From: Candidatus Pacearchaeota archaeon
Lineage (GTDB): Archaea > Nanoarchaeota > Nanoarchaeia > Pacearchaeales > GW2011-AR1
NCBI GenBank assembly: GCA_002686195.1
Contig: NZAS01000004.1
Location: forward strand, 1-10,298
Reading direction: 5' to 3'
DNA length: 10,298 bases
Shown: piece by piece, positions 1-5,532 of the stretch
Layout of the letters: every line of letters starts with the position of its first letter
Numbering within the stretch: the first letter of the stretch is position 1
The notes under the pieces: generated by a model
Database searches by the model: none
Told to the model about the DNA's origin: nothing
The model's input: the letters and a program-made list of their open reading frames with translations, nothing else
Position numbers and translations under genes: made by a program

Positions 1-4
1 AGAA

Positions 5-463
5 TCAATACTTATTATGCTTTTGGAAGCAATCCCTACAGTAAACGGGTCTACCGCCTTCGGTTGGTTTGAATGGGACTTCACATTCTTTCTTGCATTC
101 TGCGCATGTGGCTTTGTGCATTTGTCTTGGGCCGCTATTAAAATTGTTTCTTCTGAAGTTTCCGCCACCACCGCCTCCTTGGCCTCCACGATTACCACCA
201 AATCTATTTCTTCCAGGTCGGCCTCCGCCGCCACGATTTCCACCGAATCTTGATCCTCCTGAGCTTCCGCCTGAACGATTATTGCTAAATCTACCTCCAG
301 AACCACCTTGTCTAGGTCTTCCTCCACCAGAACCTCCACGGTTGCCACCAAATCTATTTCCTCCTGGACGACCACCTCCTCCGCTAGGTCTAGGTCTACC
401 ACCTTGACCTCCTGGTCTTGGTCGGCCCCTTGGTCTATCTCGATTTCCTCCGCTGTGTTCCAT
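5..463 (-). CDS. RGG/glycine-rich zinc-ribbon protein, probable nucleic-acid binder
   Basis: The 152-residue product has two parts. Residues ~1-112 are low-complexity Gly/Arg/Pro/Asn with many RGG, GGNRFGGNRGG and GRPRP motifs, a composition typical of RNA-binding RGG proteins. The C-terminus (~115-152) is a compact zinc ribbon: a CAECKKEC cluster, the sequence EVPFKP, then PVYCRDCF, giving CxxC, one extra Cys, and CxxC. That tail resembles a small zinc-ribbon family of unknown function seen in DPANN and candidate-phyla bacteria (recalled, not searched). I chose the ATG at 461-463, not an upstream in-frame ATG at 533-535. A TATA box lies 29 nt before it, and the longer reading would run into the upstream membrane-protein gene. 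A role in RNA binding or ribosome/RNP assembly is inferred from composition. The gene is complete, with its stop at position 5-7. Confidence 0.85.
   Translation of the reverse strand: MEHSGGNRDRPRGRPRPGGQGGRPRPSGGGGRPGGNRFGGNRGGSGGGRPRQGGSGGRFSNNRSGGSSGGSRFGGNRGGGGRPGRNRFGGNRGGQGGGGGGNFRRNNFNSGPRQMHKATCAECKKECEVPFKPTEGGRPVYCRDCFQKHNKY
182..376. repeat. Internal near-repeat in the RGG coding region
   Basis: Two ~45-nt copies at about 182-226 and 332-376, offset by 150 nt, share the core CCACCAAATCTATTTC and similar flanks. In the minus-strand gene they encode the repeated RFGGNRGG-type unit. The shared nucleotides beyond codon constraint suggest duplication of a repeat unit within the gene. 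Confidence 0.7.
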
Positions 464-484
464 ATTGAGTTCAACTTTATTCGC

Positions 485-492
485 TATATAAA
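485..492 (-). promoter_or_regulatory. TATA box of the RGG zinc-ribbon gene
   Basis: Reads TTTATATA on the minus strand. Its first base is 29 nt before the ATG at 463, which predicts a leaderless transcript. It lies in the 40-nt gap after the upstream membrane-protein gene, so the RGG gene can be transcribed independently. Confidence 0.7.
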
Positions 493-503
493 GGTATGCA
501 AGA

Positions 504-899
504 TTAAATATTCCACAAATCCAAGATAATTCCAATTATTAATGCGAGGGCTGAGAGGATGAAGATTACGGCTGAAGTGAGTTTTGCTTTTGAGGTTGCG
601 TTCGAGCGTACTAGGTATTCGAGGGCTTGTTTTTGTTTTCCTTTTATTTCTTTTGATTGTTTTATAACTGAGAGGAGATTGTTTTCTATTGCTAATTTGG
701 ATCTTTTGTTTTGGAGATCATATATGTAGGCGAAGTATAATATGAAACCGATTGTTCCAATATACCATGATATTTTAACCCAGAGAGGATTGTAGAAGTT
801 TAAGATGATGATTATTCTGTAAGCTATTGTTGCTATTATGCCTATTATTACGAAAGTCCACATGACGGATCTTGATTGGGATTTTAGAAGTTCTTCCAT
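504..899 (-). CDS. Small three-helix membrane protein of unknown function
   Basis: The 131-residue protein has three clear hydrophobic segments: about residues 13-34, 41-61 and 107-129. Between the second and third lies a ~45-residue charged, Lys/Glu/Gln-rich stretch (DLQNKRSKLAIENN onward) that looks helical and probably soluble. No catalytic motif, Cys pair or recognised family signature is visible, so no function is assigned. The ATG at 897-899 has a TATA box 29 nt upstream and no Shine-Dalgarno, matching the leaderless pattern of its neighbours. It is divergent from the DUF2238-AlbA_2 gene, another membrane protein, with only 81 nt between the two start codons. Joint regulation is possible but unproven. 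Confidence 0.8.
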   Translation of the reverse strand: MEELLKSQSRSVMWTFVIIGIIATIAYRIIIILNFYNPLWVKISWYIGTIGFILYFAYIYDLQNKRSKLAIENNLLSVIKQSKEIKGKQKQALEYLVRSNATSKAKLTSAVIFILSALALIIGIILDLWNI

Positions 900-920
900 G
901 TAGTGATTAATTTATTGTCT

Positions 921-928
921 TATAAAAA
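921..928 (-). promoter_or_regulatory. TATA box of the small membrane-protein gene
   Basis: Reads TTTTTATA on the minus strand and begins 29 nt before the ATG at 899. It is the minus-strand half of a divergent promoter region. Confidence 0.65.
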
Positions 929-949
929 TGCTTCTGCAGGCAATATAAA

Positions 950-957
950 TTTATATA
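950..957 (+). promoter_or_regulatory. TATA box of the DUF2238-AlbA_2 gene
   Basis: TTTATATA within a longer alternating AT run (950-959). It lies 31 nt before the ATG at 981, or 29 nt if the box is read as 952-959. This favours ATG 981 over the in-frame TTG at 972. Confidence 0.6.
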
Positions 958-980
958 TAGGTTAAGGGCTTTTGATTGTT

Positions 981-2123
981 ATGGCAGGAGAGGGTAGATT
1001 TGGAAAAGGGGGAATGATTTTGATTAATTTAATTAGGGGTGTTTTGGTTTTGGCTTTGATTATTGGGATTTATCAAGGAAGGCCTTTGATTTTATATTTG
1101 TCTTTGGCTTATTTGATTCTTACTTTTGTTCCTTCTCTTATTGAGAAGTATTTTAATGTGAAATTGCCTGCTAGATATGAGTTGATGATAATTCTTTTTG
1201 CTTATGGGAGTTTGTTTATTACAGAAGTTAGAGGGTTTTTTGCTGATTTTTGGTGGTGGGATGTTTTGTTGAATTTTCTAGCAGCAGTTGCTTTGGGTTT
1301 GATTGGTCTTACTGTGCTTTATGTTTTATATAGAGATAAGAAAATAAGTGCTAGTCCCTTTGTTATTGCGGCTTTGGCATTTAGTTTTGCTGTTTCAATG
1401 GGCACACTTTGGGAGATTTTTGAGTTTACCTTGGATGGAATTTTTGGTTTTAACTTACAGAAATCGGCTGTGGATACAATGAAAGATGTGCTTGTAAATG
1501 CTATTGGAGCTTTTTTAGTTTCGGCTGTTGGATATTCTTATATTAAAGAAGGAAGGATAGGTATTTTTAGTGGTGTTGTTGAGAGGATGGTTGTTAAGAA
1601 TCCGAAGGTTTTTGGTGTTAGAGAAAGGGAAAAGCCTGGGAGCCAGGTTCAGGGATTGATCAAGAAGGGTGAGCATAATCAATTGGAGTTTAAGTCTTCT
1701 CTGAGGACGAATTTACATACTAAGGAATTTGATAAGAGGATTGAGCATTCGGCTTTGAAGACTGTGGCCGCTTATTTGAATTCTGAAGGGGGGACTTTGC
1801 TTGTTGGTGTGAAGGACGATGGAGAGGTTTTAGGAACTGGGCATGATATGTTTCCTAATAAAGATAGTATGAATTTACATGTTACTAATTTGATTAAGAA
1901 TCATATTGGGAATGAGTTTTTGCCATTTATTAATTATGATTTGATTGAAGTTGATGGGAAAGTTGTTTTGAAAGTTGATTGTAAGAAGAGTGATAAGCAT
2001 GTGTTTTTGAAGATGGGAGATGAGGAGGAGTTTTTTGTTAGGAATGGGCCTTCAAGTGTAAAGTTGGGGGGTCGAGAGCTTGTTGACTATATACATAATA
2101 ATTTTTTGACTGGAGGAGATTAG
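981..2123 (+). CDS. Membrane protein: DUF2238/YjdF-like domain fused to a Schlafen-type AlbA_2 domain
   Basis: The product has 380 residues. Residues ~10-190 hold six hydrophobic segments (about 11-30, 35-53, 67-83, 92-117, 124-147 and 170-188), with WWWD, WEIFEF (144-149) and NLQ...DTMKD (158-169). These match the DUF2238/YjdF family of polytopic proteins of unknown function. After a ~35-residue linker, residues ~225-375 form an AlbA_2 domain (PF04326): GEHNQLEFK, then KTVAAYLNSEGGTLLVGVK, then FFVRNGPSSVKL. E231, E236 and D279/D280 lie where Schlafen nucleases carry their acidic triad, but many AlbA_2 proteins are regulators or have no known activity, so nuclease function is only a hypothesis. 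The soluble domain probably faces the cytoplasm. I chose ATG 981 over TTG 972 from TATA spacing. Stop TAG. Confidence 0.85.
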   Translation: MAGEGRFGKGGMILINLIRGVLVLALIIGIYQGRPLILYLSLAYLILTFVPSLIEKYFNVKLPARYELMIILFAYGSLFITEVRGFFADFWWWDVLLNFLAAVALGLIGLTVLYVLYRDKKISASPFVIAALAFSFAVSMGTLWEIFEFTLDGIFGFNLQKSAVDTMKDVLVNAIGAFLVSAVGYSYIKEGRIGIFSGVVERMVVKNPKVFGVREREKPGSQVQGLIKKGEHNQLEFKSSLRTNLHTKEFDKRIEHSALKTVAAYLNSEGGTLLVGVKDDGEVLGTGHDMFPNKDSMNLHVTNLIKNHIGNEFLPFINYDLIEVDGKVVLKVDCKKSDKHVFLKMGDEEEFFVRNGPSSVKLGGRELVDYIHNNFLTGGD

Positions 2124-2128
2124 ATAAT

Positions 2129-2136
2129 TTTAAATA
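2129..2136 (+). promoter_or_regulatory. TATA box of the 89-residue orphan gene
   Basis: TTTAAATA beginning exactly 29 nt before the ATG at 2158. It lies just after the stop codon of the upstream gene. Confidence 0.65.
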
Positions 2137-2157
2137 TAATTATTTGATAATTTAATT

Positions 2158-2427
2158 ATGAATTTTTCACGTTATGATGACCCTGATAGGGCTGAAAGAA
2201 TATTTGCCGTATATTGTCCTGAGATGGGGGCCTTTGGTAAAGTTGGATTTGATGATGCTTCTGTTGCTGTTGCTACAAATAGAACTTGTGAGGAACTTGA
2301 TTTGGCTTTGGACGAACTTTTTATTGAAAGAAGTGTTCCTATTTGTGGCTCTCGTTCTGGACCATTTGACCCTGATTCTGGAGGACTCCATTCTGTGGCT
2401 TATAATCGATGGGAAGATTCTAGATGA
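2158..2427 (+). CDS. Small acidic hypothetical protein
   Basis: The 89-residue protein is soluble and acidic (RYDDPDRAERIF at the start, CEELDLALDELF in the middle). It has three Cys that do not form a recognisable metal site. I do not recognise a family. It is accepted as real because a TATA box sits exactly 29 nt before its ATG, as for several better-supported genes here. Its composition is that of a globular protein with AT-rich third positions. The competing frames over the same bases give either hydrophobic Leu-runs or an implausible basic sequence on the other strand. It lies 34 nt after the AlbA_2 fusion gene, but its own TATA box suggests a separate transcript. The RRM gene follows after a 162-nt leader region. 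Confidence 0.65.
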   Translation: MNFSRYDDPDRAERIFAVYCPEMGAFGKVGFDDASVAVATNRTCEELDLALDELFIERSVPICGSRSGPFDPDSGGLHSVAYNRWEDSR

Positions 2428-2438
2428 TTTTAGATAGC

Positions 2439-2446
2439 TTTAAATA
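2439..2446 (+). promoter_or_regulatory. TATA box upstream of the RRM gene leader
   Basis: TTTAAATA, identical to boxes used by neighbouring genes. The local TATA-to-start spacing predicts transcription beginning near 2468, about 120 nt before the RRM start codon, so this gene would carry a long 5' leader. No better-placed TATA box lies close to 2590. Confidence 0.5.
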
Positions 2447-2503
2447 AGGTTATTTTCTTGAGTTTGTGTGTTAGGATAGGTTTTGGCTTATTCTTGGCGC
2501 GGA

Positions 2504-2555
2504 CAGAGAATTTGCTTTGCAAATCTCTGGCTCCACAACTCTTACGAGTTGAGGA
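2504..2555 (+). promoter_or_regulatory. Two tandem RNA hairpins in the RRM gene leader
   Basis: Hairpin 1 pairs CAGAG-A-ATTTGC (2504-2515) with GCAAATCTCTG (2519-2529), giving 11 bp with one bulged A and a TTT loop. Hairpin 2 pairs CAACTC (2536-2541) with GAGTTG (2546-2551) around a TTAC loop, and extends by 3 bp (2532-2534 with 2553-2555) past an A-A mismatch. Neither is followed by a U-tract, so they are not typical terminators. Their place between predicted promoter and Shine-Dalgarno suggests a regulatory leader. CTCC at 2531-2534 could alternatively pair with GGAG in the ribosome site. Confidence 0.6.
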
Positions 2556-2562
2556 TAAATAA

Positions 2563-2580
2563 ATGAAATGGATAGTGTAA
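2563..2580 (+). other. Five-codon upstream ORF abutting the RRM ribosome site
   Basis: ATG AAA TGG ATA GTG TAA encodes MKWIV. Its stop codon overlaps the first two bases of the AAGGAGG site that serves the RRM gene. Ribosomes finishing here would be placed on that site, which suggests coupling, but a chance ATG in an AT-rich leader is quite possible. Confidence 0.3.
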
Positions 2581-2585
2581 GGAGG
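2579..2585 (+). promoter_or_regulatory. Shine-Dalgarno site of the RRM gene
   Basis: AAGGAGG, four bases before the ATG at 2590. It is one of only two strong Shine-Dalgarno sites seen at accepted start codons here. The other serves the second gene of an operon, so this one marks the RRM mRNA as having a leader. Confidence 0.8.
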
Positions 2586-2589
2586 ATAA

Positions 2590-2880
2590 ATGGGAAACAA
2601 ACTTTACGTAGGTAATTTACCTTTTAGAGTAGAAGACAAGCAATTCGATGATGGAGATCTTAATAAGCTCTTTTCAGAATTTGGCGAAGTCACTGAAGCT
2701 GCAGTAGTTACTGACAAGTTTTCAGGTAGATCTAGAGGATTTGGTTTTGTTACTTTTGCAAACGATGAAGATGCGCAAAAGGCGATTTCAGCTATGGATG
2801 GAAAAGAAGTCGGCGGAAGAGCATTAAAAGTTAACGAAGCAAAGCCTAGAGACGATGAAGGCTCTGAAGGTAGAGATTAA
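2590..2880 (+). CDS. Single-RRM RNA-binding protein
   Basis: The 96-residue protein is almost entirely one RNA recognition motif. RNP2 is LYVGNL (5-10) and RNP1 is RGFGFVTF (49-56). Y6, F51 and F53 are the aromatic positions that stack on RNA bases, and the sequence between fits the usual beta-alpha-beta-beta-alpha-beta order. The tail after ~84 is short and charged (DDEGSEGRD) with no glycine-rich extension. Such small RRM proteins are common in cyanobacteria, often cold-induced, and uncommon in archaea (family knowledge). It probably binds single-stranded RNA in the cytoplasm as a chaperone or regulator; its target is unknown. A strong Shine-Dalgarno, a predicted ~120-nt structured leader and a downstream T-tract make it the most elaborately controlled gene here. 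Transfer from bacteria is possible. Confidence 0.93.
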   Translation: MGNKLYVGNLPFRVEDKQFDDGDLNKLFSEFGEVTEAAVVTDKFSGRSRGFGFVTFANDEDAQKAISAMDGKEVGGRALKVNEAKPRDDEGSEGRD

Positions 2881-2902
2881 TTAAATTAATTAATCTCTCA
2901 AA

Positions 2903-2930
2903 TTTTTTATTTTTTTATTTTGTATTTTCT
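2903..2930 (+). terminator. T-rich terminator after the RRM gene
   Basis: Runs of six T at 2903-2908 and seven at 2910-2916, with only isolated A and G interruptions, then more T to 2930. It follows an AT palindrome just after the stop codon. Archaeal RNA polymerase terminates at such T-tracts without needing a stem. It overlaps the 3' end of the convergent helicase gene. Confidence 0.65.
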
Positions 2931-4924
2931 TGTAGCGCCCTTATAGAATTTAGGACTCTGATATCCGGGGATAGGATGTAGACGTGGTCGTCTGGGGAGC
3001 GTAGGGCGCGGAAGATTCTTTGAAGGAATTCTCTATGGGCTTTGTCTTTGTAGAATTCCCAATAATGTTCTGGGTGTGTCTTTTGAAGGATTTTCCAAAA
3101 AGTGTCTTGGACGTTTGGGTTTGGGTATTTTGTGAAGATTATTGAGTTGCATGTTTGTTTTGGGAAGTCAACTCCTCTTGAACATTTTGTTGAGAATAAT
3201 GTGCTTGAAAGGCCTTTTTTGAAATTGGAGACAGAAAGGCCTGTTTTGTCTTCACTCTGTTTGGCACGAAGGGTTTCTGATGGCGTTAGGTTTGGAAAGT
3301 CGAGGGATTCATCTTTTGATGGTAGGTCTTTGTATGCGTTTACATGGATGAGAGTTGGAAGAACTGATTTTTCTAGAGAGGTTGACAGGGCTAAGAGGTA
3401 ATCTTCTCTTGAATGTGCGTTCGATGAAAAGTTTGAATATTTACAGTCGAACTCTTTTCCTGTTCTGATTATTTCGATTGCTCCTTGATTGAGGATTTCG
3501 GCTTCTACTACTTTGTAATCTGAGATTCCGAAAATATGTTTTAAGACATTGGATGAATGGAGAGTTCCTGACATGAATATTAATGCCTTTGTTTTATTCA
3601 TTAGCTCTTTTACTTTGGCTGAGAGGTTTGTGCTTACTATATTTGCGTAGATATTGTCGTCTTCTTTTTTGTAAGTTAAGTATGCATCTTGCAAAGAAGA
3701 CTCGAAATTCTTAGCTATCTCCAAGGCTTTGTTTGAATAATTTAGTTCATCAACGAGGATTTCGGCTTCTAGGTCTTGGTTTTTTGCTAATTTGTTTAAG
3801 ACAGAGAGGATTTTTGTATCTTTAATGTGGAAAATTTGTGAGGGGTCTATGCCTAATGCTTTTTTGTTTTTTTCTTCGAGGTTTATTAAATCTATGATTT
3901 CGTTTATCTCGTCTGCGACTGATTGCTTTTCAGGCATGAGTTGTCTTAATGCATTTGAAAGGAGAGTTAGGTTTAGGGAGTCTTGTTCGAAAAGGCTGTC
4001 TAGGAATTCATCGGCTTCGTCGATTACATCTATTTCTGTTAAGGGTTTTCTTCCTATTGATAGTTCTGATTTGTATTTTGCTGAGTTGAAGATTGTTACG
4101 TCTGCGTCGAAGTAGGCGAGATGTTGATCGTAGTAAGAGCAGCCGGGTTTTCTGTGGTAGAAGATGTATTCTCTGTTATCGCAGCCGAGGTATTTTCTTT
4201 TTTTTGAGTCAGAGAGTTGTTTTAGTTCAATACTTGCTGGAATAATTGGGCTCCAGTATGGATTTGAAGGAGCGATTGAGATTCTTTTTAGAGCTTTAAT
4301 GTCTGGGACGTTGGTATTTGAGATGAAAGGGTTTTCTTTGTAGAATTCTCTTAGTTTATATGAGTTCTTTTCAGTTATCTTTATATTTTCTGGGAGTTCT
4401 TGGGAGGCGCAGGATATTCCTGGGAGAATTAGGGAGTCATGATTGTCTCGGCCTGTGATCATTGCTATTTTCATTTTTTGGCCGTTTGATTTTTTAATGT
4501 GCTTTTCTTTTAGGTAATCGTCTTCGTATTGTTTTTGGAGGGTTTTTACTGGGACAACGATTGAGGTTTTTCCTAGGACTCTTGCAACATTTAATGCTAT
4601 GGCGGATTTTCCTGTTCCGCAAGTTCCGTGTAGGAAAATTATTTTTGTTCCGTTTTTTATTAGGTTGCAGACCTCTGCGACAATATCTTCTTGGGTTTTG
4701 TTGTTTGAGAATTTTAGGGGGGCTAGGGCTTGGGTTTTTGAATGTAGATTCCAATGGGATTGTTCGAAGATATCTTCTATTTCTTCTGAGTCTTTTTGTA
4801 AGAATTCTAATGAGGCTGAGGTTTTTAGGTTTTTATTTATGTTTGTTTTTTTTGAGGGTTTACTTACGAATTGTCCATCTACTCCTATTAGTTTTCCGTC
4901 AGAATCGAATTGCATCCTCTTCAT
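2915..4924 (-). CDS. XPD/DinG-family superfamily 2 DNA helicase
   Basis: The 669-residue product has the ordered motifs of the Rad3/XPD/DinG group: Walker A GTCGTGKSA (~100-108), Walker B DEAD (302-305), MSGTL (451-455), FSTKCSRGVDFP (577-588) and QRIFRALR (635-642). This supports ATP-driven 5'-3' helicase activity on DNA in repair or replication (family knowledge). Between Walker A and B, where XPD binds a 4Fe-4S cluster through four Cys, only C172, C248 and C262 are present, widely spaced. The cluster may be altered or lost. PGCSYYDQHLAYFDADV resembles the end of the iron-sulfur/arch region of relatives. I chose ATG 4924: a TATA box lies 29 nt upstream, and an in-frame TTG at 5005 would add 27 residues that read like promoter DNA. 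ATG 4915 is an alternative. The ~75-residue N-terminus before the helicase core has no recognised domain. Confidence 0.9.
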   Translation of the reverse strand: MKRMQFDSDGKLIGVDGQFVSKPSKKTNINKNLKTSASLEFLQKDSEEIEDIFEQSHWNLHSKTQALAPLKFSNNKTQEDIVAEVCNLIKNGTKIIFLHGTCGTGKSAIALNVARVLGKTSIVVPVKTLQKQYEDDYLKEKHIKKSNGQKMKIAMITGRDNHDSLILPGISCASQELPENIKITEKNSYKLREFYKENPFISNTNVPDIKALKRISIAPSNPYWSPIIPASIELKQLSDSKKRKYLGCDNREYIFYHRKPGCSYYDQHLAYFDADVTIFNSAKYKSELSIGRKPLTEIDVIDEADEFLDSLFEQDSLNLTLLSNALRQLMPEKQSVADEINEIIDLINLEEKNKKALGIDPSQIFHIKDTKILSVLNKLAKNQDLEAEILVDELNYSNKALEIAKNFESSLQDAYLTYKKEDDNIYANIVSTNLSAKVKELMNKTKALIFMSGTLHSSNVLKHIFGISDYKVVEAEILNQGAIEIIRTGKEFDCKYSNFSSNAHSREDYLLALSTSLEKSVLPTLIHVNAYKDLPSKDESLDFPNLTPSETLRAKQSEDKTGLSVSNFKKGLSSTLFSTKCSRGVDFPKQTCNSIIFTKYPNPNVQDTFWKILQKTHPEHYWEFYKDKAHREFLQRIFRALRSPDDHVYILSPDIRVLNSIRALQENTK

Positions 4925-4945
4925 TTTAAGAGCTGGAAAAGGGAG

Positions 4946-4953
4946 TATAAAGA
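4946..4953 (-). promoter_or_regulatory. TATA box of the helicase gene
   Basis: Reads TCTTTATA on the minus strand, 29 nt before ATG 4924. It lies inside the alternative TTG-started extension, which argues against that extension. Confidence 0.55.
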
Positions 4954-5045
4954 GATTTCGGAGATCTCTAATTCTCCACTTGGAATGTAGCACAGTTAGA
5001 TCCAAATGGAGAATAAAAGTTTTTGTTTACTTTGTTTGATAAAAC

Positions 5046-5053
5046 TTTAAATA
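5046..5053 (+). promoter_or_regulatory. TATA box of the zinc-protein/glutaredoxin operon
   Basis: TTTAAATA exactly 29 nt before ATG 5075, predicting a leaderless first gene. Confidence 0.7.
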
Positions 5054-5055
5054 TT

Positions 5056-5071
5056 GTTAACGATAGTTAAC
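5056..5071. promoter_or_regulatory. Candidate operator: paired GTTAAC palindromes
   Basis: GTTAAC occurs twice, at 5056-5061 and 5066-5071, separated by GATA. The two centres are 10 bp apart, about one helical turn, and the whole is an inverted repeat. It lies between the TATA box and the predicted start of the operon, where a bound repressor would block RNA polymerase. The regulator is unknown. A single GTTAAC can occur by chance in AT-rich DNA. Confidence 0.4.
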
Positions 5072-5074
5072 TTT

Positions 5075-5302
5075 ATGAAAATCAAAAACTATAAGAAAAC
5101 AGAGAGGTTTGAAGTTTGTAATTGTTGTGGCAAGGCATTTACTGCAGAGGAAAATATGGAAAAGGCATTTCATGATGCCAAGGTTCATCCTTGGACACCC
5201 CAAAGTCCCAAACCAAATATACAAGGACTTTGCGGTCATTTGGAAGAGAATGAAGATTGTAAAGGTTACTTTGAGATACAAGTGAAAGGAGGGCGAAGAT
5301 GA
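5075..5302 (+). CDS. Small zinc-binding protein with C2H2-like finger
   Basis: The 75-residue protein begins with a Cys/His pattern close to a classical C2H2 finger: C15-x2-C18, F22, M28, H33-x4-H38, two residues longer than the usual finger. A second possible site is C53, H55 and C62 (CGHLEENEDCKGYF). I recognise no named family. The start is ATG 5075, exactly 29 nt after a TATA box; an in-frame TTG at 5054 falls inside promoter sequence. The stop overlaps the next start as ATGA, so this gene and the glutaredoxin gene form a tight operon and are likely translated in sequence. That pairing suggests a thiol- or metal-related role, perhaps with the Cys residues as a redox target, but this is inference. 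DNA binding is possible but unsupported beyond the finger-like pattern. Confidence 0.85.
   Translation: MKIKNYKKTERFEVCNCCGKAFTAEENMEKAFHDAKVHPWTPQSPKPNIQGLCGHLEENEDCKGYFEIQVKGGRR
5285..5292 (+). promoter_or_regulatory. Shine-Dalgarno site of the glutaredoxin gene
   Basis: AAAGGAGG, six bases before ATG 5299 and inside the 3' end of the upstream gene. This is expected for a downstream operon gene that cannot be leaderless. Confidence 0.8.
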
Positions 5303-5532
5303 AAGTTACAATTTATTCAACTCCTGATTGTCCATGGTGCAAGAAGGTGAAGGAGTTTTTGAAGGCGAATAAAGTTAGTTTTAAAGATATTGATGTTTCC
5401 AAGGACCAGAAAGCTGGGCAGGAAATGGTTAAGAAGTCTGGGCAAATGGGAGTTCCAGTTATTGATATTGACGGGACAGTTATTGTTGGTTTTGATGAGG
5501 AGAAGTTGAAGGGGGCTTTGGGAGTTAAGTAA
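5299..5532 (+). CDS. Glutaredoxin-like thiol-disulfide oxidoreductase
   Basis: The 77-residue protein has the complete short glutaredoxin/NrdH-like fold pattern: VTIYSTPDCPWCKK with the redox pair C11-x2-C14, a GVPV cis-proline motif around residue 53, and a GFDEEKL segment near the end. The Pro-Trp between the two Cys is seen in glutaredoxin-like proteins of archaea and bacteria. It likely exchanges disulfides in the cytoplasm, reducing a ribonucleotide reductase, peroxiredoxin or another target; the electron donor cannot be read here. It overlaps the preceding zinc protein by 4 nt (ATGA) with a strong internal Shine-Dalgarno, so both are expressed together. Its last 8 nt overlap the end of the convergent zinc-ribbon gene. 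Confidence 0.93.
   Translation: MKVTIYSTPDCPWCKKVKEFLKANKVSFKDIDVSKDQKAGQEMVKKSGQMGVPVIDIDGTVIVGFDEEKLKGALGVK

Noticed and set aside
182..376. CRISPR-like repeats
   Set aside because: The repeats are imperfect, in frame and encode RGG units; there are no regular unique spacers and no cas genes.
69..407. Proline-rich open frame on the plus strand opposite the RGG gene
   Set aside because: Its PP runs are the antisense of GG codons in the RGG gene. It has no promoter of its own, whereas the minus strand encodes a zinc ribbon and has a well-placed TATA box.
464..535. 24-residue N-terminal extension of the RGG protein
   Set aside because: It would cover the TATA box and overlap the upstream membrane gene; leaderless spacing points to ATG 463.
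2167..2437. Alternative frames over the 89-residue orphan gene, on both strands
   Set aside because: One is a Leu-run frame without a promoter and the other is an antisense frame. The frame starting at 2158 has the exact TATA spacing.
2504..2555. Tandem hairpins read as a terminator of the upstream gene
   Set aside because: No T-tract follows either hairpin, and archaeal termination does not rely on stems.
4925..5005. TTG-started extension of the helicase
   Set aside because: It contains the TATA box at the expected distance from ATG 4924, and the residues do not resemble a domain.
4494..5039. Several open frames on either strand inside the helicase N-terminal region
   Set aside because: All overlap the conserved helicase frame with Walker A and show no independent start signals or domains.
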